A stretch of 64,000 bases of DNA from an uncultured Acidimicrobiales bacterium (GTDB lineage: Bacteria; Actinomycetota; Acidimicrobiia; Acidimicrobiales; Bin134). The stretch's first letter is position 1, and each line of letters opens with the position of its first letter. The stretch spans positions 1,289,029 through 1,353,028 of the forward strand of contig OX638350.1 of the NCBI GenBank assembly GCA_951813325.1. Direction: 5' to 3'. Positions 42,369 through 54,359 of this stretch are shown one piece after another. The position numbers and the translations under genes are program-made. The notes beneath the pieces were generated by a model. It did no database searches, was not told the DNA's origin, and was given only the letters and a program-made list of their open reading frames with translations.

Positions 42369-44042
42369 GTGTCCGACCTCGATACCGCCCCACCCGCCCC
42401 ACCCGCGCCGCCAACCGCGACTGCGGTGATCGACGCCCCAGATGGTGTGGGGACTTTTGATGCAGAGGGCAACTACATCCCCCGCCAGATCACCGATCAC
42501 GACATCGAAGACCAGTTGTTGGAAGAGGCCTACAGCGCCACCATGGTCCAAGTGGAAGACGGGCAGATCGTCGCCGGCAAAGTGGTCAAAGTCGACCGCG
42601 ACGAGGTTTTGCTGGACATCGGCTACAAGTCTGAGGGGATCATCCCTTCCCGGGAGCTGTCTATCCGCAATGTGATCGACCCCGGCGAGATTGTCGCCCT
42701 CGGAGAGGAGATCGAGGCTCTTGTGCTCCAGAAGGAGGACAAGGACGGCCACCTGATCCTGTCCAAGAAGCGGGCTCAGTACGAGCGGGCCTGGGGCAAT
42801 ATCGAAGACGTCAAAGAGAAAGAGGGCACGGTGTCGGGCCCGGTGATCGAGGTGGTCAAAGGCGGCCTGATCATGGACATCGGCCTGCGGGGCTTCCTCC
42901 CCGCCTCGCTGGTGGAGCTGCGCCGGGTTCGAGACCTCCAGCCCTACATCGGCCAGACCCTGGAGGCCAAGATCATCGAGCTGGACAAGAACCGCAACAA
43001 CGTGGTCCTGTCCCGCCGAGCCTGGCTGGAGGAGACCGAGAAGGAGCAGCGCGAGGCGTTCCTGGACAACCTCAAGCCGGGCGAGCGCCACAGCGGCGTG
43101 GTGTCGTCGGTGGTTAACTTCGGCGCGTTCGTGGACTTGGGCGGCATGGACGGGCTGGTGCATGTGTCCGAGCTGTCCTGGAAGCATGTGGATCACCCCA
43201 GCGCGGTGGTGCAGGTGGGCGACGAGATAGAGGTCCAAGTGCTGGAAGTGGACCTCGACCGGGAGCGGATAAGCCTGTCGCTCAAGGCCACCCAGCAGGA
43301 TCCCTGGCAGGAGTTCGCCTCCAGCCATCAGGTGGGCGAGCTGGTGTACGGCCGGGTCACCAAGCTGGTGCCGTTCGGGGCGTTCGTCCAGGTGGGCGAG
43401 AGCATCGAGGGCCTGGTCCACATCTCGGAGATCTCCTCTCACCACATCGAACTGCCCGAGCAGGTTGTGACCCCCGGCGAGGAGCTGTGGGTGAAGATCA
43501 TCGACTTGGACGTCAACCGGCGCCGCATCAGCCTGTCGATCAAGCAGGCGGCCGAAGGCGGCGTGGTGGCCGCCGAGTTCCAGGAGCACTTCGGCGAGCA
43601 CGCCTACGACGCCGAGGGCAACTACATCGGCGGGCTGGACGAGGAAGTGGCCGCCGACCAAGACGAGGCCTGGGCCCAGTACTACTCCGAGACCGGCGAA
43701 GCCATCGCTCCTCCTCCCGGTCTCGAGGCCGGTGAGGCCGTCGCCCCCGCCCCTGAGTTGGAGGCCGGTGAGGCCGTCGCCCCCGCCCCTGAGTTGGAGG
43801 CCGGTGAGGCCGTCGCCCCCGCCCCTGAGTTGGAGGCCGGTGAGGCCGTCGCCCCCGCCCCTGAGTTGGAGGCCGGTGAGGCCGTCGCCCCCGCCCCTGA
43901 GTTGGAGGCCGGTGAGGCCATTGCTCCTGCTCCCGATATCGGGACCGGCGAGGCCATCATCCCCGCTTCCGGGCCCGAGGGCGCAGCCGGCAGCTCAGAG
44001 GTCGTCGAAGAGCCCTACCAGGAGCCCGTCGAGCAGGTTTAG
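42369..44042 (+). CDS. rpsA: 30S ribosomal protein S1
   Basis: 557 aa, GTG start. Four S1 (OB-fold) domains at about residues 50-120, 135-205, 225-295 and 310-380 (for example VSGPVIEVVKGGLIMDIGLR, HSGVVSSVVNFGAFVDLGGM, GRVTKLVPFGAFVQVGESIE). The domains bind mRNA for initiation. The C-terminus is an acidic, Pro/Ala-rich tail made of seven 12-residue units (LEAGEAVAPAPE), longer than in most actinobacterial S1 proteins. The N-terminus is Ala/Pro-rich. Lies 98 bp after polA. Confidence 0.95.
   Translation: MSDLDTAPPAPPAPPTATAVIDAPDGVGTFDAEGNYIPRQITDHDIEDQLLEEAYSATMVQVEDGQIVAGKVVKVDRDEVLLDIGYKSEGIIPSRELSIRNVIDPGEIVALGEEIEALVLQKEDKDGHLILSKKRAQYERAWGNIEDVKEKEGTVSGPVIEVVKGGLIMDIGLRGFLPASLVELRRVRDLQPYIGQTLEAKIIELDKNRNNVVLSRRAWLEETEKEQREAFLDNLKPGERHSGVVSSVVNFGAFVDLGGMDGLVHVSELSWKHVDHPSAVVQVGDEIEVQVLEVDLDRERISLSLKATQQDPWQEFASSHQVGELVYGRVTKLVPFGAFVQVGESIEGLVHISEISSHHIELPEQVVTPGEELWVKIIDLDVNRRRISLSIKQAAEGGVVAAEFQEHFGEHAYDAEGNYIGGLDEEVAADQDEAWAQYYSETGEAIAPPPGLEAGEAVAPAPELEAGEAVAPAPELEAGEAVAPAPELEAGEAVAPAPELEAGEAVAPAPELEAGEAIAPAPDIGTGEAIIPASGPEGAAGSSEVVEEPYQEPVEQV
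43722..43973 (+). repeat. 36-bp tandem repeat in the rpsA tail, seven units
   Basis: Units start at 43722, 43758, 43794, 43830, 43866, 43902 and 43938. The first five encode LEAGEAVAPAPE almost without nucleotide change; units six and seven have drifted to LEAGEAIAPAPD and IGTGEAIIPASG. Near-identity at third positions indicates recent expansion. Confidence 0.95.
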
Positions 44043-44061
44043 CGGCGATTGCGAAACTCCC

Positions 44062-46101
44062 TCAGGCCATTGCCCGCAGGTCGCGCTGCAAGTCTTTGAT
44101 CTCGTCGCGCAGGCGGGCGGCGTACTCGAACTTCAGGTCGGCGGCGGCCTCGTTCATCTCCTCGGTGAGGGTGTGGATGAGGCGCTCGATGCCCCCTGAG
44201 TCCAGGTCGATCACCTCGGCGCTGCGCCGAGACCGGTCCATCGTGCGGGAACGCTGGCCTCCGCCGGGGATGGGCACCCCGTCCTCCGCGGGGCGCAGCT
44301 CGGCCAGGATGTCGCTGACCGCCTTGCGGATGGTTTGGGGGTTGATGCCGTGCTGCTCGTTGAAGGCCTGCTGAAGGCCGCGCCGCCGGTGGGTCTCCGA
44401 GATGGCCCGCCTCATGGAGTCGGTCACCATGTCGGCGTACATAACCACCTGACCGTCCACATTCCTGGCTGCCCGGCCGATCGTCTGGATCAGCGAGGTC
44501 TCGCTGCGCAGGAACCCCTCCTTGTCGGCGTCCAAGATGGCCACCAGCGACACCTCGGGCAGGTCGAGGCCCTCCCTCAGAAGATTGATCCCCACCAGCA
44601 CGTCGAACTCACCGAGCCGGAGATCCCGCAGGATCTCGATCCGCTCGATGGTGTCCACCTCGCTGTGCAGGTACCGGACCCGAACTCCTAGCTCCAACAG
44701 GTACTCGGTGAGGTCTTCGGCCATCTTCTTGGTCAAGGTGGTGACCAGCACCCGCTGGCCCCGCTCGGTGCGGCCTTCGATCAGCTTCATCAGATCGTCG
44801 ATCTGCCCCTTGGTGGGACGCACCTGGACCTCGGGGTCCACCAGGCCGGTGGGGCGCACGATCTGCTCCACCACCTGGTCGGACACGTTGAGCTCGTAGT
44901 CGCTGGGGGTGGCTGACAGAAACACAACCTGGCCGACCCTGTCCATGACCTCCTCGAATCGCAACGGGCGGTTGTCCACTGCGGAGGGAAGCCGGAAGCC
45001 GTGGCCGACCAGGGTGTTCTTGCGGCTGCGGTCGCCCTCGTACTGACCGTGGAGCTGGGGCACGGCCACGTGGGACTCGTCGATCACCGTCACGAAGTCG
45101 TCGGGGAAGTAGTCCAAAAGCGTGAACGGCCGCTCGCCCGGCGCCCGCCCGTCGATGTGGCGCGAGTAGTTCTCGATGCCGTTGCAAAAGCCGATCTCCT
45201 GCATCATCTCCAGGTCGTAGGTAGTGCGCATCCGCAGCCGCTGGGCCTCCAGCAGCTTGCCCTCCTTCTGGAACTGGGCCAGCCGCTCCTGGAGCTCGTC
45301 CTCGATGCCCGAAATGGCCTGGCGCATCCGTTCTTCGCCAGCCACATAGTGGGTGGCCGGAAAAACCACTACCTCGCTCAGGCTGTCGAGCCGCTCCCCG
45401 GTCACCGGGTCGACGGTGGTGATCTGATCCACTTCGTCGCCGAACAGCTGGATGCGCACTACATACTCCTCGTAGGCCGGGTGGACCTCGATGACGTCGC
45501 CCCGCACTCGGAATCGGCCGCGCACCAGGTTGGCGTCGTTGCGCTCGTACTGCATGTCCACCAGCCGCCGCAGCAGATCCCGCTGGTCGTAGCTCTGGCC
45601 CACTTTCGAGATGCACAGGAGGTTCTGGTATTCCTCTGGGGCCCCCAGCCCGTAGATGCACGACACCGACGCCACCACGATCACGTCCCGGCGGGTCAGC
45701 AGGGCCTCGGTGGTGGAGTGGCGCAGCCGGTCGATCTCGTCGTTCACCGACGAGTCCTTCTCGATGTAGGTGTCGGAGGCCGGCATATAGGCCTCGGGCT
45801 GGTAGTAGTCGTAGTACGAAACGAAGTACTCCACCCGATTGTCGGGGAAGAACTCCCGCATCTCGTTGGCCAACTGGGCCGCCAGCGACTTGTTGGGGGC
45901 CAGTACCAGCGTGGGCCGCTGTACTTGCTCGATGGTCCAGGCCACCGTTGCGCTCTTGCCCGACCCGGTGATGCCCAGCAGGGTCTGAAACCGGTCGCCC
46001 CGTCTCAACCCCTCAGAAAGCGCCGCAATCGCCTTGGGCTGGTCTCCAGCCGGGTTGAACGGCGAAACCATCCGAAAGGCCGAGTCCCCCAAGCTGCTCA
46101 C
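44062..46101 (-). CDS. uvrB: Excinuclease ABC subunit B
   Basis: 679 aa from GTG at 46101; an ATG at 46071 gives 669 aa. Damage-verifying helicase of nucleotide excision repair. [18 protein letters not shown], Walker [14 protein letters not shown] (usually GKTFT), the beta-hairpin [60 protein letters not shown] and QTIGRAARN are all present; the C-terminal UVR domain ends [20 protein letters not shown]. The frame stays open upstream across the lipoprotein repeats, but that is a composition artefact. Divergent from the lipoprotein. Confidence 0.96.
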   Translation of the reverse strand: MSSLGDSAFRMVSPFNPAGDQPKAIAALSEGLRRGDRFQTLLGITGSGKSATVAWTIEQVQRPTLVLAPNKSLAAQLANEMREFFPDNRVEYFVSYYDYYQPEAYMPASDTYIEKDSSVNDEIDRLRHSTTEALLTRRDVIVVASVSCIYGLGAPEEYQNLLCISKVGQSYDQRDLLRRLVDMQYERNDANLVRGRFRVRGDVIEVHPAYEEYVVRIQLFGDEVDQITTVDPVTGERLDSLSEVVVFPATHYVAGEERMRQAISGIEDELQERLAQFQKEGKLLEAQRLRMRTTYDLEMMQEIGFCNGIENYSRHIDGRAPGERPFTLLDYFPDDFVTVIDESHVAVPQLHGQYEGDRSRKNTLVGHGFRLPSAVDNRPLRFEEVMDRVGQVVFLSATPSDYELNVSDQVVEQIVRPTGLVDPEVQVRPTKGQIDDLMKLIEGRTERGQRVLVTTLTKKMAEDLTEYLLELGVRVRYLHSEVDTIERIEILRDLRLGEFDVLVGINLLREGLDLPEVSLVAILDADKEGFLRSETSLIQTIGRAARNVDGQVVMYADMVTDSMRRAISETHRRRGLQQAFNEQHGINPQTIRKAVSDILAELRPAEDGVPIPGGGQRSRTMDRSRRSAEVIDLDSGGIERLIHTLTEEMNEAAADLKFEYAARLRDEIKDLQRDLRAMA

Positions 46102-46108
46102 CTGTGCG

Positions 46109-47419
46109 ATGCTACCGATGATGATGGCGAACTCGGCCACCGCGGCACACCCGAGGCCTTGCCGCAGGAGGAGTTTTTCGGCTCTGCGACTGCTTCTGGC
46201 CATTGTCGCGGCAATCTCGCTGGCAATGGGCTGCACCTCAAGCGACTCGCCGCCAGTGGTGCCTGAGCCCTCGAGCAACCCGGTGCCGCCAGTGGTGCCT
46301 GAGCCCTCGAGCAACCCGGTGCCGCCAGTGGTGCCGGAGCCCTCGAGCAACCCGGTGCCGCCAGTGGTGCCGGAGCCCTCGAGCAACCCGGTGCCGCCAG
46401 TGGTGCCGGAGCCCTCGAGCAACCCGGTGCCGCCAGTGGTGCCGGAGCCCTCGAGCAACCCGGTGCCGCCAGTGGTGCCGGAGCCCTCGAGCAACCCGGT
46501 GCCGCCAGTGGTGCCGGAGCCCTCGAGCAACCCGGTGCCGCCAGTGGTGCCGGAGCCCTCGAGCAACCCGGTGCCGCCAGTGGTGCCGGAGCCGACGAGC
46601 ACGCCGGTGCCGCCAGTGGTGCCGGAGCCGACGAGCACGCCGGTGCCGCCAGTGGTGCCGGAGCCGACGAGCACGCCGGTGCCGCCAGTGGTGCCGGAGC
46701 CGACGAGCACGCCGGTGCCGCCAGTGGTGCCGGAGCCGACGAGCACGCCGGTGCCCACTGTGGCGCCGGAGCCGACCGCAACACCCGAACGCACAGTTGA
46801 ATTCGATTTCTCCTTCGAGAATGGTGCCGATGGCTGGACAGTGGGCTTCGCGGACTTGCCGGTTGACTACGACCAGTCGATCTATGAGCTCGACAGCGGT
46901 CACCGTGCTCTGCCTGATGGCTTAGAGGGCTCTGGAATCTACGTCCAGGGGCATAACCGCAGCGACGACCTGTTCATGTATCTCAAGCGACAGGTCGACG
47001 ACTTGCAGCCGTCAGCGGTCTATACCGTTTCGGCTTCAATCGATTTGGCGACAAACGTCCCGCTGGCGAGTTTTGGCATCGGCGGTTCCCCCGGTTCAAG
47101 CGTGTACGTGAAGGCGGGTGCATCCACGGTGGAGCCACTAGGTGCGACTGGTTCTAACAACCACTTGCGAATGAACATCGACAAGGGCAACCAGTCCACC
47201 GGCGGCTCGGCTATGCAGGTGATTGGCGACGTGGCCAATCCCGACGTCATCGAAAATGAGTACCGGATCAAGAAGCTGGACAGCGGGCCGAAGTTCCTTA
47301 GCGTTGAGACTGATAGCGATGGCCGGGCATGGCTGATCGTGGGGTCCGACTCAGGCTTCGAGGGACTTACCAGGATTTACTACGACCAGATCTCCTTTAC
47401 GCTGACCCTGTCCGGTTGA
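46109..47419 (+). CDS. Repeat-rich secreted lipoprotein
   Basis: 436 aa (start among ATGs at 46109-46124). Basic [20 protein letters not shown] followed by lipobox LAMGC, Cys at residue 42, so the mature protein is lipid-anchored. Next is a stiff Pro/Val linker of 14 units of 12 residues, nine [12 protein letters not shown] and five [12 protein letters not shown]. The C-terminal 200 residues ([64 protein letters not shown]) look like a beta-sandwich carbohydrate-binding-like domain. Likely a surface protein whose linker spans the wall. Ligand unknown. Confidence 0.83.
   Translation: MLPMMMANSATAAHPRPCRRRSFSALRLLLAIVAAISLAMGCTSSDSPPVVPEPSSNPVPPVVPEPSSNPVPPVVPEPSSNPVPPVVPEPSSNPVPPVVPEPSSNPVPPVVPEPSSNPVPPVVPEPSSNPVPPVVPEPSSNPVPPVVPEPSSNPVPPVVPEPTSTPVPPVVPEPTSTPVPPVVPEPTSTPVPPVVPEPTSTPVPPVVPEPTSTPVPTVAPEPTATPERTVEFDFSFENGADGWTVGFADLPVDYDQSIYELDSGHRALPDGLEGSGIYVQGHNRSDDLFMYLKRQVDDLQPSAVYTVSASIDLATNVPLASFGIGGSPGSSVYVKAGASTVEPLGATGSNNHLRMNIDKGNQSTGGSAMQVIGDVANPDVIENEYRIKKLDSGPKFLSVETDSDGRAWLIVGSDSGFEGLTRIYYDQISFTLTLSG
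46271..46774 (+). repeat. 36-bp tandem repeat in the lipoprotein linker, 14 units
   Basis: Fourteen head-to-tail 36-bp units without spacers. The first nine carry TCGAGCAACCCGGTGCCG and the last five ACGAGCACGCCGGTGCC(G/C), so there are two homogeneous blocks. CCAGTGGTGCCGGAGCC is constant. The block structure shows amplification after the two variants diverged. Repeat number is likely to vary among strains. Confidence 0.96.
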
Positions 47420-47428
47420 CTTGCAGGG

Positions 47429-49408
47429 CTAGATCTCCCGGCCGACCCAGGCGCCGGCGTGGATGGCGGCCATGATGCTGTTGGTGCCGTTCACGTCGCC
47501 CACTAGGTGCATGTTGAATGGCGGGGCCCCAGATTGATCGGACATCTTGGCGCGCAGGTGGTCGGCCAGCTCGTTGTTGCAGTCGTGGTAGCTCACGATC
47601 ACCACAGTGTCAGCGTCGAAGCTCCGCTCGGCGTAGGTGCCCAGGTCGCGGGTCACCACTGTGTTCGGGGCAATTTCCCGGAGCGCCACCGCGGGAGTGA
47701 ATGAGAACGGCCCGCTGAACAGCCGTTCTCGGCTGGCCTCGACGGTGGCGGCCGGGTACGGGATCGCGGCCCCCAGATGTTCGTGGCGGCTGAGGAGCCT
47801 CACTTCCGCACCGGCGGCCATCAGGGCGTCGCATACCGAGATGGCCTCGAACGTGCCGGTGTCGTCGAACACCACCGCTCTTTTGCCGACGGCGGCCCGA
47901 CCGCCGAAGCCCAGCACCTCCCAACTGGTGAACACGTGGGGCAGGCCGGCACCGGGAATCGGTTTCGACGGCGCCGAGATCTGAAAGCCTCGGCGGGGAG
48001 TGGTGCCGGTGGCGATGACCAGCTCGTGGGGCTTCTCGTCGGCCACCACGTCGGGATCGACGGGGGAGCGGAGCCTCACGGTCACCCCCAGGCGGTCGAG
48101 CTCGTCGGCCAAGAACGCGGTTATCGCCCCCAGGTCGGTCCGGGGCGGGGCCGAGGCCGCCATGCGCACCTGGCCTCCCAGCTCGCCGGTCATCTCATAG
48201 AGCACTACCTGGTGGCCCCGCAGGGCCGCGGCGCGAGCCGCCTCCAGCCCGGCGGGTCCGCCCCCGGCCACCAGCACCCGCTTGGGCTCGGCCACCCGGT
48301 CGGCCGGCTCGAACGGCACCTTGGTCTCCTGCCCGGCCGCAGTGTTGACCACGCAGCGCATCTTCCCGGCCACCATGAACCGGGCCACGCAGCCCACCGA
48401 TGTGCCGATGCACGGCCGGATCTCGCCCTCCCGACCGCTTTGGGCCTTCACCACCAGATCGGGGTCGGCGATCATCCCCCTTACGATGGACACCAAGTCG
48501 GCCACGCCGCTTTTGAGCAGGTGCTCGGCGTGGTCGAGGGTGGTGATGCGGCCGGTGACGATGGCGGGGACGTCGACTGCGCCGGTCACCACCTCGCTGG
48601 TGGGCACCTCGTATCCCAGGCCCTCGTCCAGCGTGGACAGCAGCCGGTGGAAGCGCCAGTACGACGACAGCGACACGTCCAGGAAGTCGATGTCGGGCTC
48701 CACCAGCTTGGCGATGGCCGCGGCCTCCTCGGGGAAGACCCCGCCCTCGATCTGGTCGTCGGCGGAGATGCGGACGCCCACCGGGAAGCCGGGGCTGGTC
48801 TCGGCCCGGATGGCGGCCAGGATCTCCCGCAGGAAGCGGGTGCGGTTCTCCAGGCTGCCGCCGTAGTGGTCGTCGCGGTGGTTGGTGGCGGGGGAGAGGA
48901 ACTGGCCGATGAGATAGCCGTGGGCCCCGTGGAGCTCCACGCCGTCGAGCCCGCCCTCCTCGCATCGCCGGGCGGCTGCCGCGAACGCCCCCACCAGCTC
49001 GTCGATCATGGCGGTGGTCAGCGCCTGGGGGACCATGCCCACCATCGGGCTCGGGATGGTGCTGGGGGCCAGGGGCTGCTGGAAATTGTGGAGCGACCGC
49101 TGCTCGATGGCCGCGCCCCCGTGCCAGAGCTGCTGGAACACTTTGCCGCCCGCGGCATGCAGGCGGGTGGACATCTCCTCGTAGAACGGGAGCACCCGGT
49201 CGGTGAACACGGGGATGTCGGTGGGCGAGGTGGGGTGGACGCCGGCGATCTGGAGGACGGTGAGGGCGGCGCCCCCCTTGGCCCGGGCCTCGTGGTAGGC
49301 GATCAGGTCTTCGCCGACCGCCCCGGTGCTGTGGGCGGCCCGGACGATCCGATTGGGCAGTGTGCAGCCGCCGATGTCCAGCGGCTGGAACACGTTGGGG
49401 TAGGGCAT
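47429..49408 (-). CDS. Old-yellow-enzyme/2,4-dienoyl-CoA-reductase-like flavoprotein
   Basis: 659 aa from ATG at 49408 (MPYPNVFQPLDIGG); a start at 49459 would overlap the uvrA promoter. FMN-binding TIM barrel (LPNRIVRAAHSTGAVGEDLI, DGVELHGAHGYLIGQFLSPA, NHRDDHYGGSLENRTRFLRE), then an iron-sulfur region and an FAD/NAD domain (LVAGGGPAGLEAARAAALRG). The Fe-S cysteine pattern in FadH is C-x2-C-x3-C-x11-C; here it is CIGTSVGC...C, with Thr for the second Cys. NADH-dependent reduction of an enoyl or similar substrate is expected; the substrate is unknown. Confidence 0.88.
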   Translation of the reverse strand: MPYPNVFQPLDIGGCTLPNRIVRAAHSTGAVGEDLIAYHEARAKGGAALTVLQIAGVHPTSPTDIPVFTDRVLPFYEEMSTRLHAAGGKVFQQLWHGGAAIEQRSLHNFQQPLAPSTIPSPMVGMVPQALTTAMIDELVGAFAAAARRCEEGGLDGVELHGAHGYLIGQFLSPATNHRDDHYGGSLENRTRFLREILAAIRAETSPGFPVGVRISADDQIEGGVFPEEAAAIAKLVEPDIDFLDVSLSSYWRFHRLLSTLDEGLGYEVPTSEVVTGAVDVPAIVTGRITTLDHAEHLLKSGVADLVSIVRGMIADPDLVVKAQSGREGEIRPCIGTSVGCVARFMVAGKMRCVVNTAAGQETKVPFEPADRVAEPKRVLVAGGGPAGLEAARAAALRGHQVVLYEMTGELGGQVRMAASAPPRTDLGAITAFLADELDRLGVTVRLRSPVDPDVVADEKPHELVIATGTTPRRGFQISAPSKPIPGAGLPHVFTSWEVLGFGGRAAVGKRAVVFDDTGTFEAISVCDALMAAGAEVRLLSRHEHLGAAIPYPAATVEASRERLFSGPFSFTPAVALREIAPNTVVTRDLGTYAERSFDADTVVIVSYHDCNNELADHLRAKMSDQSGAPPFNMHLVGDVNGTNSIMAAIHAGAWVGREI

Positions 49409-49450
49409 GGGATCTATCAGGCTTCTTTTCTCGGTCTCTTTGCCGTTCTC

Positions 49451-49479
49451 TTGTCTCATTGCCAGCGCGGGCCGATAAG
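49451..49479 (+). promoter_or_regulatory. Promoter of uvrA
   Basis: TTGTCT (49451-49456), 17-bp spacer, GATAAG (49474-49479), then 8 nt to the uvrA GTG. Spacing is ideal and predicts transcription starting at or near the start codon (leaderless). No obvious LexA palindrome is seen next to it. Confidence 0.55.
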
Positions 49480-49487
49480 TTCACTGC

Positions 49488-52345
<2,858 letters not shown>

Positions 52346-52346
<1 letters not shown>

Positions 52347-52379
52347 CTGCCCGCTTCCGGGCCTCGGCCTGCGGGCAGT
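52346..52379. terminator. Hairpin between convergent uvrA and VOC genes
   Basis: ACTGCCCGC (52346-52354) and GCGGGCAGT (52371-52379) form a perfect 9-bp stem around a 16-nt loop, directly at the uvrA stop. There is no T-run, so it may act as a bidirectional or Rho-assisted terminator, or simply protect mRNA ends. Confidence 0.55.
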
Positions 52380-52395
52380 CCGCTGCCGCGAGCCC

Positions 52396-52857
52396 CTACT
52401 GGAACCGAGCCGAAGGCACGCCGAAGATCACGTTTTCGGGATCGAAATCGAGGTTGGCCACCAGCACCTCGCACTCCATCCGGTCGGGATCCCGGAAGAA
52501 CATGCTCAGCTTGCGCCCGAATATCGTGACCACGCCGTCGGTGGCGCCGTCGGCCATCAGCCGCACCCTGATCTCGGAGAACTCCTCCAGGCCCGCCGCC
52601 AGCACACCGATGTGATCGAGGCGCCCCCGCCCGTGCATCGGCGTCTGGTTGTCGGCCTCGGTGTTCCCCTCGATCTCGAACACGTTCAGCTCGCAGTCTG
52701 GGCCGATGTTGATGATGGTCATGCGCGGCCCACCCGGGAATTCAGGCCCGTCGCTCTCAATGGTGGCCCCGAAATTGTCCACATAGAACCGCTGAAGCCG
52801 GTCAGAGTCCTTCGTGATCGTGGCAACATGGTCAATCCCCGCAGTCAGCACAGCCAA
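52396..52857 (-). CDS. VOC-family (glyoxalase/dioxygenase-like) protein
   Basis: 153 aa. Vicinal oxygen chelate fold with paired beta-alpha-beta modules: GIDHVATITKDSDRLQRFYV at the N-terminus, then RLDHIGVLAAGLEEFSEIRV, and FGRKLSMFFRDPDRMECEVL near the C-terminus. Metal ligands are probably His (DHVA), His (DHIG) and Glu (MECEV). These small proteins include dioxygenases, isomerases and resistance proteins; the substrate cannot be told. Confidence 0.85.
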   Translation of the reverse strand: MAVLTAGIDHVATITKDSDRLQRFYVDNFGATIESDGPEFPGGPRMTIINIGPDCELNVFEIEGNTEADNQTPMHGRGRLDHIGVLAAGLEEFSEIRVRLMADGATDGVVTIFGRKLSMFFRDPDRMECEVLVANLDFDPENVIFGVPSARFQ

Positions 52858-53029
52858 CCTCCTTGATCCGGGTCAATGGTCAAACCCTATGATCTCGGGC
52901 TCCTGACTCTTGTATTCAGTTGTCAAGGTGCTAGTTCCGGTTTGGCGGTCACAGGCCCTGTTGCAAGCTGCATCGAACTTGAGGACCGGGCCGCGGGCAT
53001 CGCCGGAGTGCCCTGCTGTGGTGGGTCTG

Positions 53030-54244
53030 TCAGCTGAGCAGAACTGGATTCCTTTGGGGCGGGCGGTAGGTGTCCACTCCAGTCTCTGGGAAGGGATCGG
53101 GTGGTGGCTCGACTTTGAAGCGGTTCTCGGCTGAGTCATGGTGGACTTCCCAGCCGTCGTCATGGATGTTGTGATGGCACTTGTTGCACACCAGCACCAG
53201 GTTGGGCATGTCGGTCGGCCCGCCGTTTCTCCAGAATCGGACGTGGTGGGCAAAGCTTCGGTTGGCGCTGGCCCCGCAGCCGATGCACTCTTCGTCCCGG
53301 TAGACCAACGCGGCCCGCTGGGCATCAGACGCCGTGCGCCGCTTGCGCCCAAGATTCATCTCCTGGGTGGCAGCCCGGAACACACCTGGCAGCAGATCGG
53401 CGTCACAAGCCAGCCGGATCAGCTCAGCAGTCGGGATCGGCGTGCCGTCGGCGAGGCGGGCGTTGACCAACTCCTGGTTGATCACGTCGTATTCGGCAAT
53501 CACCATCAGCGCGGTGCCTTTGGCTTTGCCCTTTTCGGGCTCGAGGATCAACTCGGCCAAGGCGTCGGCCATCCGCTGCTGCGGAGTGCGCCGCTTTTTG
53601 GGGTCCTCGGCGTTCCACAACTCGCGTTCTTTGGATGCCAGAACGGTGTCGATGCGAGCGCCGGTTATGGGGTCGTACTCGCCCGACATCAGGAACTTCC
53701 CCGTCTCTCGGCTCAGAAATGTCCGCGCTGTGCGATTCTCCTGCTGGCGGGCCAGGATCGACTGGCCATCGTCCTCGGACATGTCCTGTTGGTTGCGGCG
53801 TACCGTCTTCGTGAACTGGTCGTAGTTCTGACGCTGGGCTGCCTCGGTCAGCAGAGCCTCGTCAATCGGACCGTCCGAAGCCGCTCGGGCAATCAGCCGG
53901 GCATGACCCGCAGGGATCAGCCCAGTCTCCAATGCCGCAGAGGCTGTAGGCAGCTCGGCCAATTGGGTCGAGGTCTTCACATCCCGCGAGGCTTCCCGCC
54001 GAGAAGACTGGAGTTCGTTTCGCAAGACCTGCTCGACCATTTTCTCGCCGCACTGCTCTCGCTCGGCATTGATGAGATGAGCCTTCCACCCGGCCAGCCG
54101 AGCCTCGGCACGTCCCACCGAGACCAAGGCCGCCCGACGTTGTGCGCTCGACATCCCCGCCGGGTCCATCTCAGGCACTCGAACGGCAACCTCGACCTCG
54201 CTCCTATTGGATACAAAATCCCTGTTCACAGCCCTATCAGCCAT
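53030..54244 (-). CDS. DUF222/HNH endonuclease-like protein
   Basis: 404 aa from ATG at 54244. DUF222 (13E12-repeat-like) region covers the first 300 residues (SVGRAEARLAGWKAHLINAE, ALETGLIPAGHARLIARAA, YDPITGARIDTVLASKEREL). The C-terminal HNH domain has zinc cysteines in EECIGCGASANRSFAHHVRF and NLVLVCNKCHHNIHDDGWEV. Such proteins are abundant in actinobacteria and are often thought mobile, though their role is unclear. It lies divergent from hsdR at the edge of the defence island. Confidence 0.9.
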   Translation of the reverse strand: MADRAVNRDFVSNRSEVEVAVRVPEMDPAGMSSAQRRAALVSVGRAEARLAGWKAHLINAEREQCGEKMVEQVLRNELQSSRREASRDVKTSTQLAELPTASAALETGLIPAGHARLIARAASDGPIDEALLTEAAQRQNYDQFTKTVRRNQQDMSEDDGQSILARQQENRTARTFLSRETGKFLMSGEYDPITGARIDTVLASKERELWNAEDPKKRRTPQQRMADALAELILEPEKGKAKGTALMVIAEYDVINQELVNARLADGTPIPTAELIRLACDADLLPGVFRAATQEMNLGRKRRTASDAQRAALVYRDEECIGCGASANRSFAHHVRFWRNGGPTDMPNLVLVCNKCHHNIHDDGWEVHHDSAENRFKVEPPPDPFPETGVDTYRPPQRNPVLLS

Positions 54245-54251
54245 GTCAAGA

Positions 54252-54257
54252 ACTATA
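54252..54257 (-). promoter_or_regulatory. -10 element of the DUF222/HNH gene
   Basis: On the minus strand TATAGT is followed by 7 nt (TCTTGAC) and the ATG at 54244, the arrangement of a leaderless promoter as at hisD, trpF and uvrA. No good -35 is apparent. Confidence 0.45.
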
Positions 54258-54359
54258 CCCACCACCTGTGACAGTTACCCTCAAACCACCTACACTTGCC
54301 CGGCGGCATGGCGATCGAGTGGCATTGCAGTCGGTCCCGGTGCCGCAGGCGACAAGAAG

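Noticed and set aside
46102..46794. Open minus-strand frame extending uvrB to 910 residues
   Set aside because: The extension is the reverse complement of the lipoprotein's 36-bp repeats ([16 protein letters not shown]). UvrB normally starts about 10 residues before [13 protein letters not shown]. The plus-strand frame has a signal peptide and lipobox.
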